Positions 8,189-16,375 of a stretch of 64,000 bases of DNA are shown here, piece by piece. The notes under the pieces are model-generated. The model ran no database searches and was not told where the DNA came from. It saw nothing but the letters and a program-made list of their open reading frames with translations. Every line of letters starts with the position of its first letter. The stretch's first letter is position 1. The stretch lies in the NCBI GenBank assembly GCA_900542015.1, contig UQLY01000012.1, positions 32,498 to 96,497 on the forward strand, given 5' to 3'. The position numbers and the translations under genes were made by a program. Source of the DNA: an uncultured Lachnospiraceae bacterium (GTDB taxonomy: Bacteria > Bacillota > Clostridia > Lachnospirales > Lachnospiraceae).

Positions 8189-8464
8189 ATGATCGGAAAT
8201 ATTGCGGTATCAATGGCGGGGCACGATAAAGGAAGCGCCTATGTCATTGTAAAGGAAGATGCTGAATATGTATATTTGTGTGACGGACGTCTGAAGCTTT
8301 TGGAGAAACCGAAAAAAAAGTCGCGAAAGCACGTTGCGGTCAATAAACGATTTGACACCGGGGAAACCGGACAAAAGCTTTTAGCGGGCGAAAAGGTTTC
8401 CGACACACAGATCAAGCGAATCATGAAACTGTATAAAACGCATGTCGATAAGACGGAGGTATGA
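8189..8464 (+). CDS. KOW domain RNA-binding protein, L14e-like
   Basis: The small basic protein (91 residues) begins with a KOW-type segment (GNIAVSMAGHDKGSAYVIV, then EYVYLCDGRLKLLEKPKKK). Genes of this kind sit between map and infA in many Clostridia and are annotated as KOW or L14e-like RNA-binding proteins. A role on or near the ribosome is likely from sequence and location, but its exact function is not established. It is one base upstream of infA. Confidence 0.85.
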   Translation: MIGNIAVSMAGHDKGSAYVIVKEDAEYVYLCDGRLKLLEKPKKKSRKHVAVNKRFDTGETGQKLLAGEKVSDTQIKRIMKLYKTHVDKTEV

Positions 8465-8465
8465 T

Positions 8466-8684
8466 ATGTCAAAAGCAGATGTAATCGAAATTGAAGGAAC
8501 AGTAGTTGAAAAGCTGCCCAATACCATGTTTCAGGTAGAACTGGAAAACGGACACAGGGTGTTAGCCCATATCAGCGGAAAGCTGAGACAGAATTTTATC
8601 CGTATCCTGCCCGGCGATAAGGTAACCCTGGAGCTGTCCCCTTATGATCTTTCCAAAGGAAGAATCATCTGGAGAGATAAATAA
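8466..8684 (+). CDS. infA: Translation initiation factor IF-1
   Basis: The 72-residue protein is exactly the IF-1 length, starting MSKADVIEIEGTVVEKLPN and containing GHRVLAHISGKLRQNFIRI. It is an S1/OB-fold factor that occupies the A site of the 30S subunit during initiation. The ATG at 8466 is one base after the preceding stop. The eight upstream in-frame codons overlap the KOW gene and are not part of IF-1. Confidence 0.98.
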   Translation: MSKADVIEIEGTVVEKLPNTMFQVELENGHRVLAHISGKLRQNFIRILPGDKVTLELSPYDLSKGRIIWRDK

Positions 8685-8759
8685 GAGAGACTAAATAACA
8701 GCGGTGCGAAAATGCCGGCGGCGGCTTGAAAAAGTTGTAAACAGAATGCAGAAAGGGGA

Positions 8760-8788
8760 TTGCAATTAAAATACCCTTATGCTATAAT
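8760..8788 (+). promoter_or_regulatory. Sigma-A-type promoter for rpmJ and the alpha operon
   Basis: TTGCAA (8760-8765) and TATAAT (8783-8788) are separated by 17 bases. The site lies in the infA-rpmJ spacer and could start a transcript over rpmJ, rpsM, rpsK, rpsD, rpoA and rplQ in addition to read-through from the spc operon. Confidence 0.7.
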
Positions 8789-8822
8789 GTAAAACGGTCT
8801 TTTTGTGAAAGGAGGGTTTAAC

Positions 8823-8936
8823 GTGAAAGTTAGATCATCAGTAAAACCAATTTGCGAAAAATGCAAAGTAATTAAAAGAAAAGGGAAAATCAGAGTAATC
8901 TGTGAGAATCCCAAGCACAAACAGGTACAGGGATAA
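8823..8936 (+). CDS. rpmJ: 50S ribosomal protein L36, zinc type
   Basis: This 37-residue protein (MKVRSSVKPICEKCKV and ending NPKHKQVQG) begins with GTG directly after GAAAGGAGGG. It carries the C-x2-C...C...H set of zinc ligands (C11, C14, C27, H32), so it is the zinc-containing form. L36 is a short 50S protein near the factor-binding region. Its place between infA and rpsM is the standard order. Confidence 0.96.
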   Translation: MKVRSSVKPICEKCKVIKRKGKIRVICENPKHKQVQG

Positions 8937-9177
8937 TCCACAATTAACAGACCGGATGTGGAAGCTTTATCGGATCGAAAAGCGGCTGAGGCATATTCCG
9001 CCGTCATCGGAGTGTGCCGTTTAAGATAATTGAACGTAGATGAGCCTACGGGAGATTACTTATTGATACCGAGAAGACAATCTTTAGTATCGGAAAGATC
9101 GGGCAGATGCCCGGTTGGGGATAGTCCTATCCCCCAATCAATTAGTAACTATTTAAACAAATGGAGGAATTTTTAAA
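8937..9177 (+). promoter_or_regulatory. Structured leader upstream of rpsM
   Basis: The 241-base spacer between rpmJ and rpsM holds several potential stems: CGTAG/CTACG near 9034-9049, GATAC/GTATC near 9065-9091, GGGC/GCCC near 9101-9112, and a long TTGGGGATAG/CTATCCCCCAA stem near 9114-9136. No U-tract follows the last stem. Alpha operons in other bacteria are autoregulated by S4 through a leader RNA in front of rpsM, so this is a candidate counterpart. No known leader family can be named from sequence alone. Confidence 0.5.
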
Positions 9178-9546
9178 ATGGCTCGTATTGCAGGTGTTGA
9201 CTTACCAAGAGACAAACGTGTTGAAATCGGTCTTACTTATATCTACGGAATTGGCAGAGCAAGTTCCAACCGCATTTTAACAGAAGCAAAAGTAAATCCC
9301 GACACGCGTTGCAGGGATTTAACGGACGAAGAAGTTAAGAGAATCAGCGAAGTAATCGACGCAACGCAGGTTGTGGAAGGTGATTTGAGAAGAGAGATCG
9401 CTCTCAACATCAAGAGATTACAGGAAATCGGATGCTATAGAGGAATCCGTCACAGAAAAGGACTTCCGGTTCGCGGTCAGAAGACAAAGACAAACGCAAG
9501 AACCAGAAAAGGTCCCAAGAGAACCGTAGCAAATAAGAAAAAATAA
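9178..9546 (+). CDS. rpsM: 30S ribosomal protein S13
   Basis: The 122-residue protein begins MARIAGVDLPRDKRVEIGLT and contains the S13 motif RGIRHRKGLPVRGQKTKTNA and a basic C-terminal tail. S13 contacts the P-site tRNA and the intersubunit bridges in the 30S head. A TGGAGG ribosome binding site precedes the start. It begins the alpha operon set rpsM-rpsK-rpsD-rpoA-rplQ. Confidence 0.98.
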   Translation: MARIAGVDLPRDKRVEIGLTYIYGIGRASSNRILTEAKVNPDTRCRDLTDEEVKRISEVIDATQVVEGDLRREIALNIKRLQEIGCYRGIRHRKGLPVRGQKTKTNARTRKGPKRTVANKKK

Positions 9547-9581
9547 TCAAAGCATATTGAAGAAAGTAGGTTAGTTTAAAA

Positions 9582-9980
9582 ATGGCTAAAAAAGTAGCAG
9601 CTAAAAAAGTTACAAAAAAGCGTGTTAAGAAAAACGTTGAACGCGGACAGGCACATATTCAGTCTTCCTTTAATAACACAATCGTTACATTAACGGATAC
9701 TGAAGGCAACGCTTTAAGCTGGGCAAGTGCCGGTGGTCTTGGTTTTAGAGGTTCAAGGAAATCTACTCCATATGCAGCACAGATGGCAGCGGAGACTGCG
9801 ACAAAGGCAGCATTAGTACATGGATTAAAGACAGTAGACGTATTTGTAAAAGGACCCGGATCAGGACGTGAAGCAGCAATCCGCGCGCTTCAGGCTTGCG
9901 GTCTGGAGGTTACCAGCATCAGAGACGTAACCCCCGTACCTCACAACGGATGCCGCCCGCCCAAACGCCGCCGCGTATAA
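9582..9980 (+). CDS. rpsK: 30S ribosomal protein S11
   Basis: The 132-residue protein has a lysine-rich N-terminal tail (KKVAAKKVTKKRVKKN) and the S11 core motifs AHIQSSFNNTIVTLTD and RDVTPVPHNGCRPPKRRRV at the C-terminus. S11 lies on the 30S platform near the mRNA exit. The ribosome binding site GTAGGT is weaker than that of its neighbours. Confidence 0.98.
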   Translation: MAKKVAAKKVTKKRVKKNVERGQAHIQSSFNNTIVTLTDTEGNALSWASAGGLGFRGSRKSTPYAAQMAAETATKAALVHGLKTVDVFVKGPGSGREAAIRALQACGLEVTSIRDVTPVPHNGCRPPKRRRV

Positions 9981-10066
9981 TTTGTGTATTGATTTTTAAT
10001 ATGATAAAAAGCATGTTGGAAGAAAGTGCGTAACGCACTGTAAACAATAGTAGGAGGAAAAGAAAA

Positions 10067-10660
10067 ATGGCAGTAAACAGAGTCCCTGTTTTAAAGAGAT
10101 GCAGATCTCTTGATTTAGACCCCACTTATTTAGGATATGACAAGAAATCCAACCGTAAATCTTTAAGAGCCGGAAAGAAAATGAGCGAGTATGGTTTACA
10201 GTTAAGAGAAAAACAGAAAGCGAAATTTATCTACGGCGTATTGGAGAAGCCTTTCAGAAATTATTACGAGAAAGCCGACAGAATGAAAGGTATGACCGGT
10301 GAAAACTTAATGACGATGTTGGAGTCCAGATTGGACAACGTAGTTTTCCGTCTTGGTTTTGCAAGAACAAGAAGAGAAGCAAGACAGGTTGTTGACCACA
10401 AACATATCCTGGTAAACGGCAAATCGGTTAATATCCCTTCTTATCTGGTAAAAGCCGGTGATGTAATCGAAGTCAGAGAAAAATCTAAGAGCTTACAGAG
10501 ATATAAGGATATCGTTGAAGTAACCGGCGGAAGACTGGTTCCCGAATGGTTAGATCAGGATTTAGAAAGCTTGAAAGGAACTGTAAAAGCGCTTCCTACA
10601 AGAGAACAGATCGATGTTCCGGTAAACGAGATGCTTATCGTCGAGTTGTACTCCAAATAA
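10067..10660 (+). CDS. rpsD: 30S ribosomal protein S4
   Basis: The 197-residue protein has the S4 N-terminal region (RVPVLKRCRSLDLDPTYLGY) and an S4 RNA-binding domain at about residues 87-150 (MLESRLDNVVFRLGFARTRREARQ). S4 is a primary 16S rRNA binder and often an autoregulator. The 86-base spacer before it contains a small perfect hairpin AGTGCG-TAA-CGCACT (10025-10039). In Bacillus rpsD is unlinked; here it lies inside the alpha operon, as in Clostridia. Confidence 0.97.
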   Translation: MAVNRVPVLKRCRSLDLDPTYLGYDKKSNRKSLRAGKKMSEYGLQLREKQKAKFIYGVLEKPFRNYYEKADRMKGMTGENLMTMLESRLDNVVFRLGFARTRREARQVVDHKHILVNGKSVNIPSYLVKAGDVIEVREKSKSLQRYKDIVEVTGGRLVPEWLDQDLESLKGTVKALPTREQIDVPVNEMLIVELYSK

Positions 10661-10687
10661 TAACCAGTTTGTAAGGAGGGTATTGCA

Positions 10688-11647
10688 GTGTTTGATTTTG
10701 AGAGACCTAATATTGAAGTGGCAGAAATCTCAGAAGATAAGAAATATGGAAGATTCGTTGTTGAACCTTTAGAGAGAGGCTATGGTATTACCCTTGGCAA
10801 TTCTTTGAGAAGAATTATGCTCTCCTCTTTACCGGGTGCGGCAGTCAGTCAGGTAAAGATCGAAGGCGTATTGCATGAATTCAGTTCCATTCCGGGTGTA
10901 AAGGAAGATGTAACGGAAATCATCATGAATTTAAAGAGTCTTGCAATCAAGAACTCCAGCAGCTCCAATGAGCCCAAAACCGCATACATCGAGTATGAAG
11001 GCGAAGGTGTTGTCAGAGCATCTGATATTCAGGTTGATTCCGAGGTTGAAATCATCAATAAGGATCAGGTTATCGCTACGTTAAGCGGCGGTAAGGACTG
11101 CAAACTGTATATGGAAATTACCATTACAAAGGGCAGAGGTTATGTAAGTGCAGATAAGAATAAACATGAGGACTTACCCATCGGTGTGATCGCTGTTGAT
11201 TCTATCTATACACCTGTTGAAAGAGTAAATCTGACTGTAGAAAATACCCGTGTAGGACAGATTACAGATTTTGACAAACTGACATTAGATGTTTATACAA
11301 ACGGTACTTTAGCTCCTGACGAGGCTGTCAGCCTTGCGGCAAAGGTGCTTAGCGAGCATCTGAAGCTCTTCATCGATCTGTCTGAAAATGCAAAGAGCGC
11401 TGAAGTCATGATCGAAAAAGAAGATGACGAAAAGGAAAAAGTACTGGAAATGAGTATTGACGAACTGGAATTATCCGTTCGTTCCTACAACTGCCTGAAG
11501 AGAGCGGGCATCAATACGGTAGAAGAGCTGACAAACAAGACCTCCGACGATATGATGAAGGTACGTAACTTAGGACGTAAGTCTTTGGAAGAGGTTTTGG
11601 CAAAATTAAAAGAATTGGGACTTGAGTTAAATTCCAGCGAGGAATAA
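10688..11647 (+). CDS. rpoA: RNA polymerase alpha subunit
   Basis: The 319-residue protein has the alpha N-terminal dimerisation domain (YGITLGNSLRRIMLSSLPGAA near residue 31) and the C-terminal DNA-binding domain with helix-hairpin-helix stretches (CLKRAGINTVEEL, VRNLGRKSLEEV near residues 270-305). It starts at GTG after AAGGAGGG. The subunit nucleates RNA polymerase assembly and contacts activators and UP elements. Confidence 0.98.
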   Translation: MFDFERPNIEVAEISEDKKYGRFVVEPLERGYGITLGNSLRRIMLSSLPGAAVSQVKIEGVLHEFSSIPGVKEDVTEIIMNLKSLAIKNSSSSNEPKTAYIEYEGEGVVRASDIQVDSEVEIINKDQVIATLSGGKDCKLYMEITITKGRGYVSADKNKHEDLPIGVIAVDSIYTPVERVNLTVENTRVGQITDFDKLTLDVYTNGTLAPDEAVSLAAKVLSEHLKLFIDLSENAKSAEVMIEKEDDEKEKVLEMSIDELELSVRSYNCLKRAGINTVEELTNKTSDDMMKVRNLGRKSLEEVLAKLKELGLELNSSEE

Positions 11648-11793
11648 GCAGAGAGAACCAAAGAGCAGATGATTGACATGCGGAGTAAGTCCAAAGAGCG
11701 TCCGCGTGTGAACTCATAAATGGCAACAAAACCGCTGGGTATCTAAGACCGAAGAGCGTTGCCCGGTGGAACCATGAATGGAGGATTATTAAA
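11648..11793 (+). other. rpoA-rplQ spacer with repeated AAGAGC motif
   Basis: The 146-base spacer contains three copies of a CMAAGAGC-like octamer (near 11658, 11691 and 11749), the last two followed by GTCCG and GTTGCC that can pair with upstream CGGA and GGCAAC segments. The pattern suggests stem-loops of similar design in the transcript. No promoter or terminator is evident. A regulatory role for L17 expression is only a possibility. Confidence 0.35.
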
Positions 11794-12330
11794 ATGGCAA
11801 AGTACAGAAAACTTGGCAGAACAAGCAGCCAGAGAAAAGCATTATTAAGAAATCAGGTAACAAACTTACTGTATCACGGTAAGATCGTTACAACTGAAGC
11901 GAGAGCGAAAGAAGTCAGAAAGGTTGCTGAAGGCTTAATCGCATTGGCTGTAAAAGAAAAAGACAACTATGAAACTGTAAAAGTTACAGCTAAGGTTGCA
12001 AGAAAAGATGCTGACGGCAAGAGAGTCAAAGAAGTTGTAGACGGCAAGAAAGTAACCGTATATGACGAAGTTGAAAAAGAGATCAAGAAAGACCTGCCCA
12101 GCAGACTGCATGCAAGAAGACAGATGTTAAGAGTATTATACCCTGTAACAGAAGTGCCTACAGAAAAAGCCGGCAGAAAGAGAAACACAAAAGAAGTTGA
12201 CCTTCCTGCAAAATTATTTGACGAGATCGCACCTAAATATGCAGACCGCAAAGGCGGTTACACACGTATCATCAAGATCGGTCAGCGTAAGGGCGACGCA
12301 GCAATGGAAGTTGTTCTTGAGTTGGTTTAA
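11794..12330 (+). CDS. rplQ: 50S ribosomal protein L17, enlarged form
   Basis: The N-terminal L17 core (MAKYRKLGRTSSQRKALLRNQVTNLLYHGKI) and the C-terminal GGYTRIIKIGQRKGDAAMEVVLELV are intact. At 178 residues it is about 50 longer than the 120-127 residues usual in Bacillus and E. coli. The extra charged segment (VARKDADGKRVKEVVDGKK and following) lies in the middle, roughly residues 65-120. L17 sits at the peptide exit tunnel. The gene ends the operon, just before a strong terminator. Confidence 0.96.
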   Translation: MAKYRKLGRTSSQRKALLRNQVTNLLYHGKIVTTEARAKEVRKVAEGLIALAVKEKDNYETVKVTAKVARKDADGKRVKEVVDGKKVTVYDEVEKEIKKDLPSRLHARRQMLRVLYPVTEVPTEKAGRKRNTKEVDLPAKLFDEIAPKYADRKGGYTRIIKIGQRKGDAAMEVVLELV

Positions 12331-12368
12331 TTTAGGATACCTTTCCAAATAACAAACAGCATTTTAGG

Positions 12369-12398
12369 AGACCATCGCTTAGGCGGTGGTCTTTTTTT
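12369..12398 (+). terminator. Rho-independent terminator of the ribosomal operon
   Basis: AGACCATCGC (12369-12378) pairs with GCGGTGGTCT (12382-12391) across a TTAG loop, with one G-T pair, followed by seven T. It closes the long transcript ending with rplQ. Confidence 0.92.
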
Positions 12399-12558
12399 CG
12401 GGCTTTTCCGGACGTAGGTGTGATGTAGGGAGCCGCGGCATTGGTTTTGCTTTTTTTCATGCGCGATGTGTCCGGCGGGATTTTCTAATGATTTGGTAAG
12501 GGTGCAGTTGCTTCCGGATTGTATTAGGTTGAGAATCATAATTAAAATTTTTAAGATA

Positions 12559-12588
12559 TTGACAAAAGGCATACGGTTTTTTTATAAT
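12559..12588 (+). promoter_or_regulatory. Promoter upstream of the Rpn-type gene
   Basis: TTGACA (12559-12564) and TATAAT (12583-12588) are 18 bases apart. The start codon of the next gene is 180 bases downstream, leaving a long untranslated leader in which no clear structure was found. The rest of the 12331-12768 gap holds only the rplQ terminator. Confidence 0.75.
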
Positions 12589-12768
12589 GTGTATATCGAA
12601 GCAATCGCAAATACGTATTGCCTTTATGTGAAAATCTCAGTCCCGTTCGGGGACGATATACCGGTAGGTCCGGTTCCGGCGTTTCAGCCATATTTCACAA
12701 AGAATAATTTAATGATGGCTGGATGCAGAAGGAAAGTTTCTATTTTTAAACAGCCGGAAGGGAGTTAC

Positions 12769-13683
12769 ATGGGTAAAAAAGATACATATACGCGCCCGTT
12801 TATGGCAAACAAGGAGAGGTTTGCCGAATTGATCAATGTGCACATTTATCAGGGAAAAGATTTCGTGAAACCGGAAATGTTAAAAAGGCTTAGAGGAGGA
12901 TATCCTGCGCTGTCAAGCGCAACGGGAGAAAAGGTAAGGGATATTCTCATGGAGCAGGAAAATCCAAGAATGCGTTATGGAATGGAATTGGAAACGGGGA
13001 TAGATTACGGAATGCCGGAAAGGATCATGCTTTATGATGCCGGGGAATATGAGAAGCAGATCAGAGAACGGAATAGAGATAAGCGTTCCAGAGGAGACGG
13101 TCAGAGTTATACGGAAAAGAAAAGCAGAATGGAAAAAGGGGAACGGTTTATTCCTGTGATCACGATTGTTTTATATTTGGGTGAAGGAAAATGGCAGGCG
13201 CCGCAGAGAATGAAAGGAATGCTGGAGATAGATTCAGAAATGCCGGAATGTGCAGAACGGTTTATTCAGGATTATAAGATACAGGTTGTGGATGCGGATT
13301 TTGTTGATCCCAAAGATTACCGGACGGATCTAAAAGAATTTTTCATGGCGCTTCAATGCAGAAATAATAGAAAGAAGCTAAGAGCATTGCTGCAGAGTGA
13401 CGAATTTCAACATTTGGAACAGGAAACAGAAATGGCAATTGCAGTTAATCTGAATTTGAAACCAATTATTACCAAGATGGAAGAGGAGGAAATATCTATG
13501 TGTAAAGCATTTGAGGAATTGATGATAGAACAGGAAGAGCTTGGAATGGAAAAAGGAGATGCGGTACGTATCATCAAAAGCGTGGAGCATGTAATTGACA
13601 ATTTGAAGGTTACTTTGGCGGAGGCATGTGGTATTATAGGAGTAACGCCGGAGGAGTTTGAAAGGGCGAAAGCATTACAGTAG
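12769..13683 (+). CDS. Rpn family nuclease / putative transposase-like protein
   Basis: Starting at the ATG after GGAAGGGAG gives 304 residues. The N-terminus NKERFAELINVHIYQGK and the central KGERFIPVITIVLYLGEGKW are typical of the Rpn/YhgA-like family of PD-(D/E)XK nucleases that promote RecA-independent recombination; such genes are numerous in Lachnospiraceae. The C-terminal part is helical and acidic. The frame is open for 101 codons upstream, but that part overlaps the promoter and has no family features. No flanking repeats mark it as a mobile unit. Confidence 0.8.
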   Translation: MGKKDTYTRPFMANKERFAELINVHIYQGKDFVKPEMLKRLRGGYPALSSATGEKVRDILMEQENPRMRYGMELETGIDYGMPERIMLYDAGEYEKQIRERNRDKRSRGDGQSYTEKKSRMEKGERFIPVITIVLYLGEGKWQAPQRMKGMLEIDSEMPECAERFIQDYKIQVVDADFVDPKDYRTDLKEFFMALQCRNNRKKLRALLQSDEFQHLEQETEMAIAVNLNLKPIITKMEEEEISMCKAFEELMIEQEELGMEKGDAVRIIKSVEHVIDNLKVTLAEACGIIGVTPEEFERAKALQ

Positions 13684-13705
13684 GAAGCGTCCGGGAGGAA
13701 TTGGA

Positions 13706-14188
13706 ATGGAAGGCAATAGAATGTGTCCGAAATGCAATACGAAATATTCAAATGATGTGACTATCTGCGAAAAATGCAAAGAAGTGTTGATTGAAGTATC
13801 AGAAGATTTTGAATTGGCAAGGTCCGTAATCCGGGAACCGATACTTTTAGGAAACGATGAAGAAGTGGATATGGTTTATGTGAAAGAAGCTTTAGATCAA
13901 AGAAGGATTCCTTACTTTACGGAAGAGGTTTCCAGAGCGGTTCCTAAAGGCAGCGCTAAGATGGGGACAATGAACATCTTTACCATGACCAATATTTATG
14001 TGAACAAAAGCGATTTTGAGGAAGCGTGCCGGGCATTTGTACAGGCGAAAGAAGAAATGGAGTTTGATTTAAGCTTACCTGTTCAGTATATTGATATGCC
14101 GGAAGGCTTTGAAGAGGAAAGCGAAAGAGATGAAAATACAAAAGAGAAAGGATGGTATCAAAGAATATGTGGAATCCTTCGTCATTGA
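13706..14188 (+). CDS. Zinc-ribbon protein of unknown function
   Basis: The 160-residue protein begins with a zinc ribbon (CPKCNTKY...CEKCKEVL at residues 7-27), followed by a segment that may adopt a DUF2007-like fold (VDMVYVKEALDQRRIPYFTEE) and an acidic C-terminus. The start is the ATG after GGGAGG; the open frame further upstream overlaps the Rpn gene. No enzymatic motif is visible. It is 22 bases after the Rpn gene and overlaps the next start. Confidence 0.65.
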   Translation: MEGNRMCPKCNTKYSNDVTICEKCKEVLIEVSEDFELARSVIREPILLGNDEEVDMVYVKEALDQRRIPYFTEEVSRAVPKGSAKMGTMNIFTMTNIYVNKSDFEEACRAFVQAKEEMEFDLSLPVQYIDMPEGFEEESERDENTKEKGWYQRICGILRH

Positions 14189-14403
14189 TGAAAATTATGA
14201 ATGCAAAGAATGTGTTTACGGAAAATCACCCTAAGTTCGCAGCGTTTATACAGGCTGTATTTTCAAAAGAAATAGAAGAGGGGACAGTGATAGAAATATC
14301 CGTGACAAGGCCCGGAGAAAATCCGATGACATCCAATATCAAGGTATGTCAATCGGATTTGGAATTGCTGCGCGAGTTGGATTCTATGGCAAAGAACCGA
14401 TAA
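14188..14403 (+). CDS. Small protein of unknown function
   Basis: The ATG at 14188 overlaps the preceding TGA, which suggests translational coupling and gives 71 residues. The open frame reaches back to 14152, so a slightly longer product is possible. The protein has a helical N-terminal half (FTENHPKFAAFIQAVFSKE) and a C-terminal beta-like part with SVTRPGENPMTSNIKVCQSD. No family is recognised and no signal peptide or membrane segment is present. Confidence 0.5.
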   Translation: MKIMNAKNVFTENHPKFAAFIQAVFSKEIEEGTVIEISVTRPGENPMTSNIKVCQSDLELLRELDSMAKNR

Positions 14404-14463
14404 CGGCATGATTGTGCAGACGATGATGAGAACGGCAGGCAAAGGAATGAAAGAGATAACTGC

Positions 14464-15321
14464 CTAGGGAAGTTCTTTTTGGAAGTGCTGGTAGTCCTTC
14501 AATGTTTTCCAATGTCCGCCCCAGGTAAACCCGTGCGCTGTGAACAACTGATAGCACAGGTCATCCTCCGTAATTATGTGGGGGAGACCGGAGGCGCGGT
14601 CGGCGTATGGTTCGCTTCCGGGCGGGGAAATGCGTTCTACGCCGCCTGGATAGGTCACATACGGGTTCTGAAAGGGGTTGATATCAATGGCAAGCCCCAA
14701 GGCGTGTTTGCTTAACGTATCGGACCCATAAACTTTTCGGAAGTTAAAACAGGAAGTGTTGTTGGCAGCGCAAGACAAATCGTCATCGGCTTGGTATTCG
14801 TCTACCAAACGGATTTTATCGATCTGATAGTGGCTGCAATATAATTCATAAAAGATTTCGACCAGATCCTGGGCGATTGCCTTGTTGCAGATGATTTCGC
14901 CTATCTGGGTTTCGCCGTTAAAATCTTCATATAAAACAGAAACATATCGCAAATCTTCATAGGGAACGGTGCAGTCTTCTTTATAGGAAAGACCGTTGAT
15001 CCTTTCTTTGATATCCTCGGTCAGCGACTGATAGAAAAAGCCTTCTTCATAGGTATAACGGTCAGATGCGGTCATGACAATTTCCTCATTTCCTTTTGTA
15101 TCAGTATATGCCGGTTCCTGCAAAACGATATCCGGTTCTGAAAAGAGCTGTCTGTCAGGCACCGCAGAAAGCGGAAAAGACAGATCGGTATTTGGAGCCG
15201 GGGAAGTGGTATCGCCTTTGTCTGCTGAAAAGTAAAATAGTCCCGCAGCAGCGAGAGCAACAGCAGAAAGGCTGCAGATTATTTGTATTTTGATACGTTT
15301 TCGTTCTTTTTTCTTATTCAT
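14464..15321 (-). CDS. Membrane-anchored M15 D,D-carboxypeptidase-like protein
   Basis: The 285-residue protein has one N-terminal hydrophobic segment (residues 11-32) and an extracytoplasmic M15 peptidase domain. The zinc motif SKHALGLAID is at residues 204-213 (H206, D213) and the third ligand H279 lies in DYQHF. Such VanY/LdcB-like enzymes trim D-Ala from peptidoglycan stem peptides or hydrolyse related bonds. It stands alone on the minus strand, divergent from the ecf genes. It differs from the VanXY-like protein at 47.6 kb, which has no membrane anchor. Confidence 0.8.
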   Translation of the reverse strand: MNKKKERKRIKIQIICSLSAVALAAAGLFYFSADKGDTTSPAPNTDLSFPLSAVPDRQLFSEPDIVLQEPAYTDTKGNEEIVMTASDRYTYEEGFFYQSLTEDIKERINGLSYKEDCTVPYEDLRYVSVLYEDFNGETQIGEIICNKAIAQDLVEIFYELYCSHYQIDKIRLVDEYQADDDLSCAANNTSCFNFRKVYGSDTLSKHALGLAIDINPFQNPYVTYPGGVERISPPGSEPYADRASGLPHIITEDDLCYQLFTAHGFTWGGHWKTLKDYQHFQKELP

Positions 15322-15453
15322 GGTTACTCCGTCCTTCTATATGGATTATGCCATAGAATTTGCCGGTTGCCTAGGAATTTCCTTGTAATTAAGGATATTA
15401 TCCTGTACAATAAAGGCGATACGGCAAAATGTAAACCGAGATACAGGAAGAGG

Positions 15454-15481
15454 TTGACAAATGACCGGGACGGATTATAAA
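15454..15481 (+). promoter_or_regulatory. Promoter of the ecf-truA operon
   Basis: TTGACA (15454-15459) and TATAAA (15476-15481) are separated by 16 bases, 40 bases before the ecfA1 start. A second candidate, TTGTAA (15383-15388) and TACAAT (15406-15411) with a 17-base spacer, lies further upstream. Confidence 0.65.
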
Positions 15482-15520
15482 TGGAATTTATGTTTTGTGC
15501 GATAAGATTGGAATATAAGT

Positions 15521-16375
15521 ATGAGCATGATTAAGACAAAGAAGCTGACATTTGAATATATCCGCAGGGATGAAGAAGGCAATGTGGAAGGGATTACCCG
15601 CGCCGTGGACGAAGTGGACCTGGATATCAAAGAGGGGGATTTTATCGCCATATTGGGGCATAACGGATCGGGGAAATCCACTTTGGCAAAGCATATGAAC
15701 GCGATTTTATCTCCGACGGAAGGAACGATTTATGTAGCTGGGATGGATACCCGGGATGAATCGCATTTATGGGATATTCGCAAAAAGGCAGGTATGGTAT
15801 TTCAGAATCCGGACAATCAGATTATCGGACAGATTGTGGAAGAGGATGTGGGATTTGGTCCGGAAAATATGGGAGTTCCTACCAAAGAAATCTGGGAACG
15901 GGTGGAAGAAAGCCTGAAGGCGGTAGGGATGTATGCTTACCGCAAGCACTCGCCCAATAAGCTTTCCGGCGGACAAAAGCAGAGAGTTTCCATTGCCGGC
16001 GTACTGGCGATGCACCCGAAATGTATTGTATTGGATGAACCGACTGCAATGCTGGACCCTCAGGGACGCAAAGAGGTCATCCGCGCTGTCCGTGCTTTGA
16101 ATGATGTGGAGAAAATCACGGTTATTCTGATTACGCATTATATGGAAGAAGTTGTCTGCGCCGACAAAGTATTTGTCATGGATCAGGGACACATCGAATT
16201 GCAGGGGACGCCGAAGGAAATCTTTTCCCAGGTAGAAAAGCTGCAGAGCCTGAGACTGACGGTGCCGCAGGTAACGCTGCTCGCAGAGGAGTGCAGGAAA
16301 GAGGGAATGCCTTTTCCTGAGGGGATACTGACGGTGGATGAGTTTATGGAGGAATTACAGTGCCTATTATCTTAA
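15521..16375 (+). CDS. ecfA1: Energy-coupling factor transporter ATPase EcfA1
   Basis: The 284-residue ABC ATPase has Walker A GHNGSGKST (residues 46-54), signature LSGGQKQR (148-155) and Walker B CIVLDEPT (168-175). With EcfA2 and EcfT it forms the shared energising module of group II ECF transporters, which work with separate vitamin-binding S components; none is encoded nearby. Its 3' end overlaps ecfA2 by 16 bases. Position downstream of the ribosomal genes and before truA-rplM-rpsI is the standard Firmicute arrangement. Confidence 0.96.
   Translation: MSMIKTKKLTFEYIRRDEEGNVEGITRAVDEVDLDIKEGDFIAILGHNGSGKSTLAKHMNAILSPTEGTIYVAGMDTRDESHLWDIRKKAGMVFQNPDNQIIGQIVEEDVGFGPENMGVPTKEIWERVEESLKAVGMYAYRKHSPNKLSGGQKQRVSIAGVLAMHPKCIVLDEPTAMLDPQGRKEVIRAVRALNDVEKITVILITHYMEEVVCADKVFVMDQGHIELQGTPKEIFSQVEKLQSLRLTVPQVTLLAEECRKEGMPFPEGILTVDEFMEELQCLLS

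Noticed and set aside
12466..12768. N-terminal extension of the Rpn-type ORF by 101 codons
   Set aside because: It runs over the promoter at 12559-12588, has no ribosome binding site and no family similarity; the ATG at 12769 after GGAAGGGAG gives the normal N-terminus.
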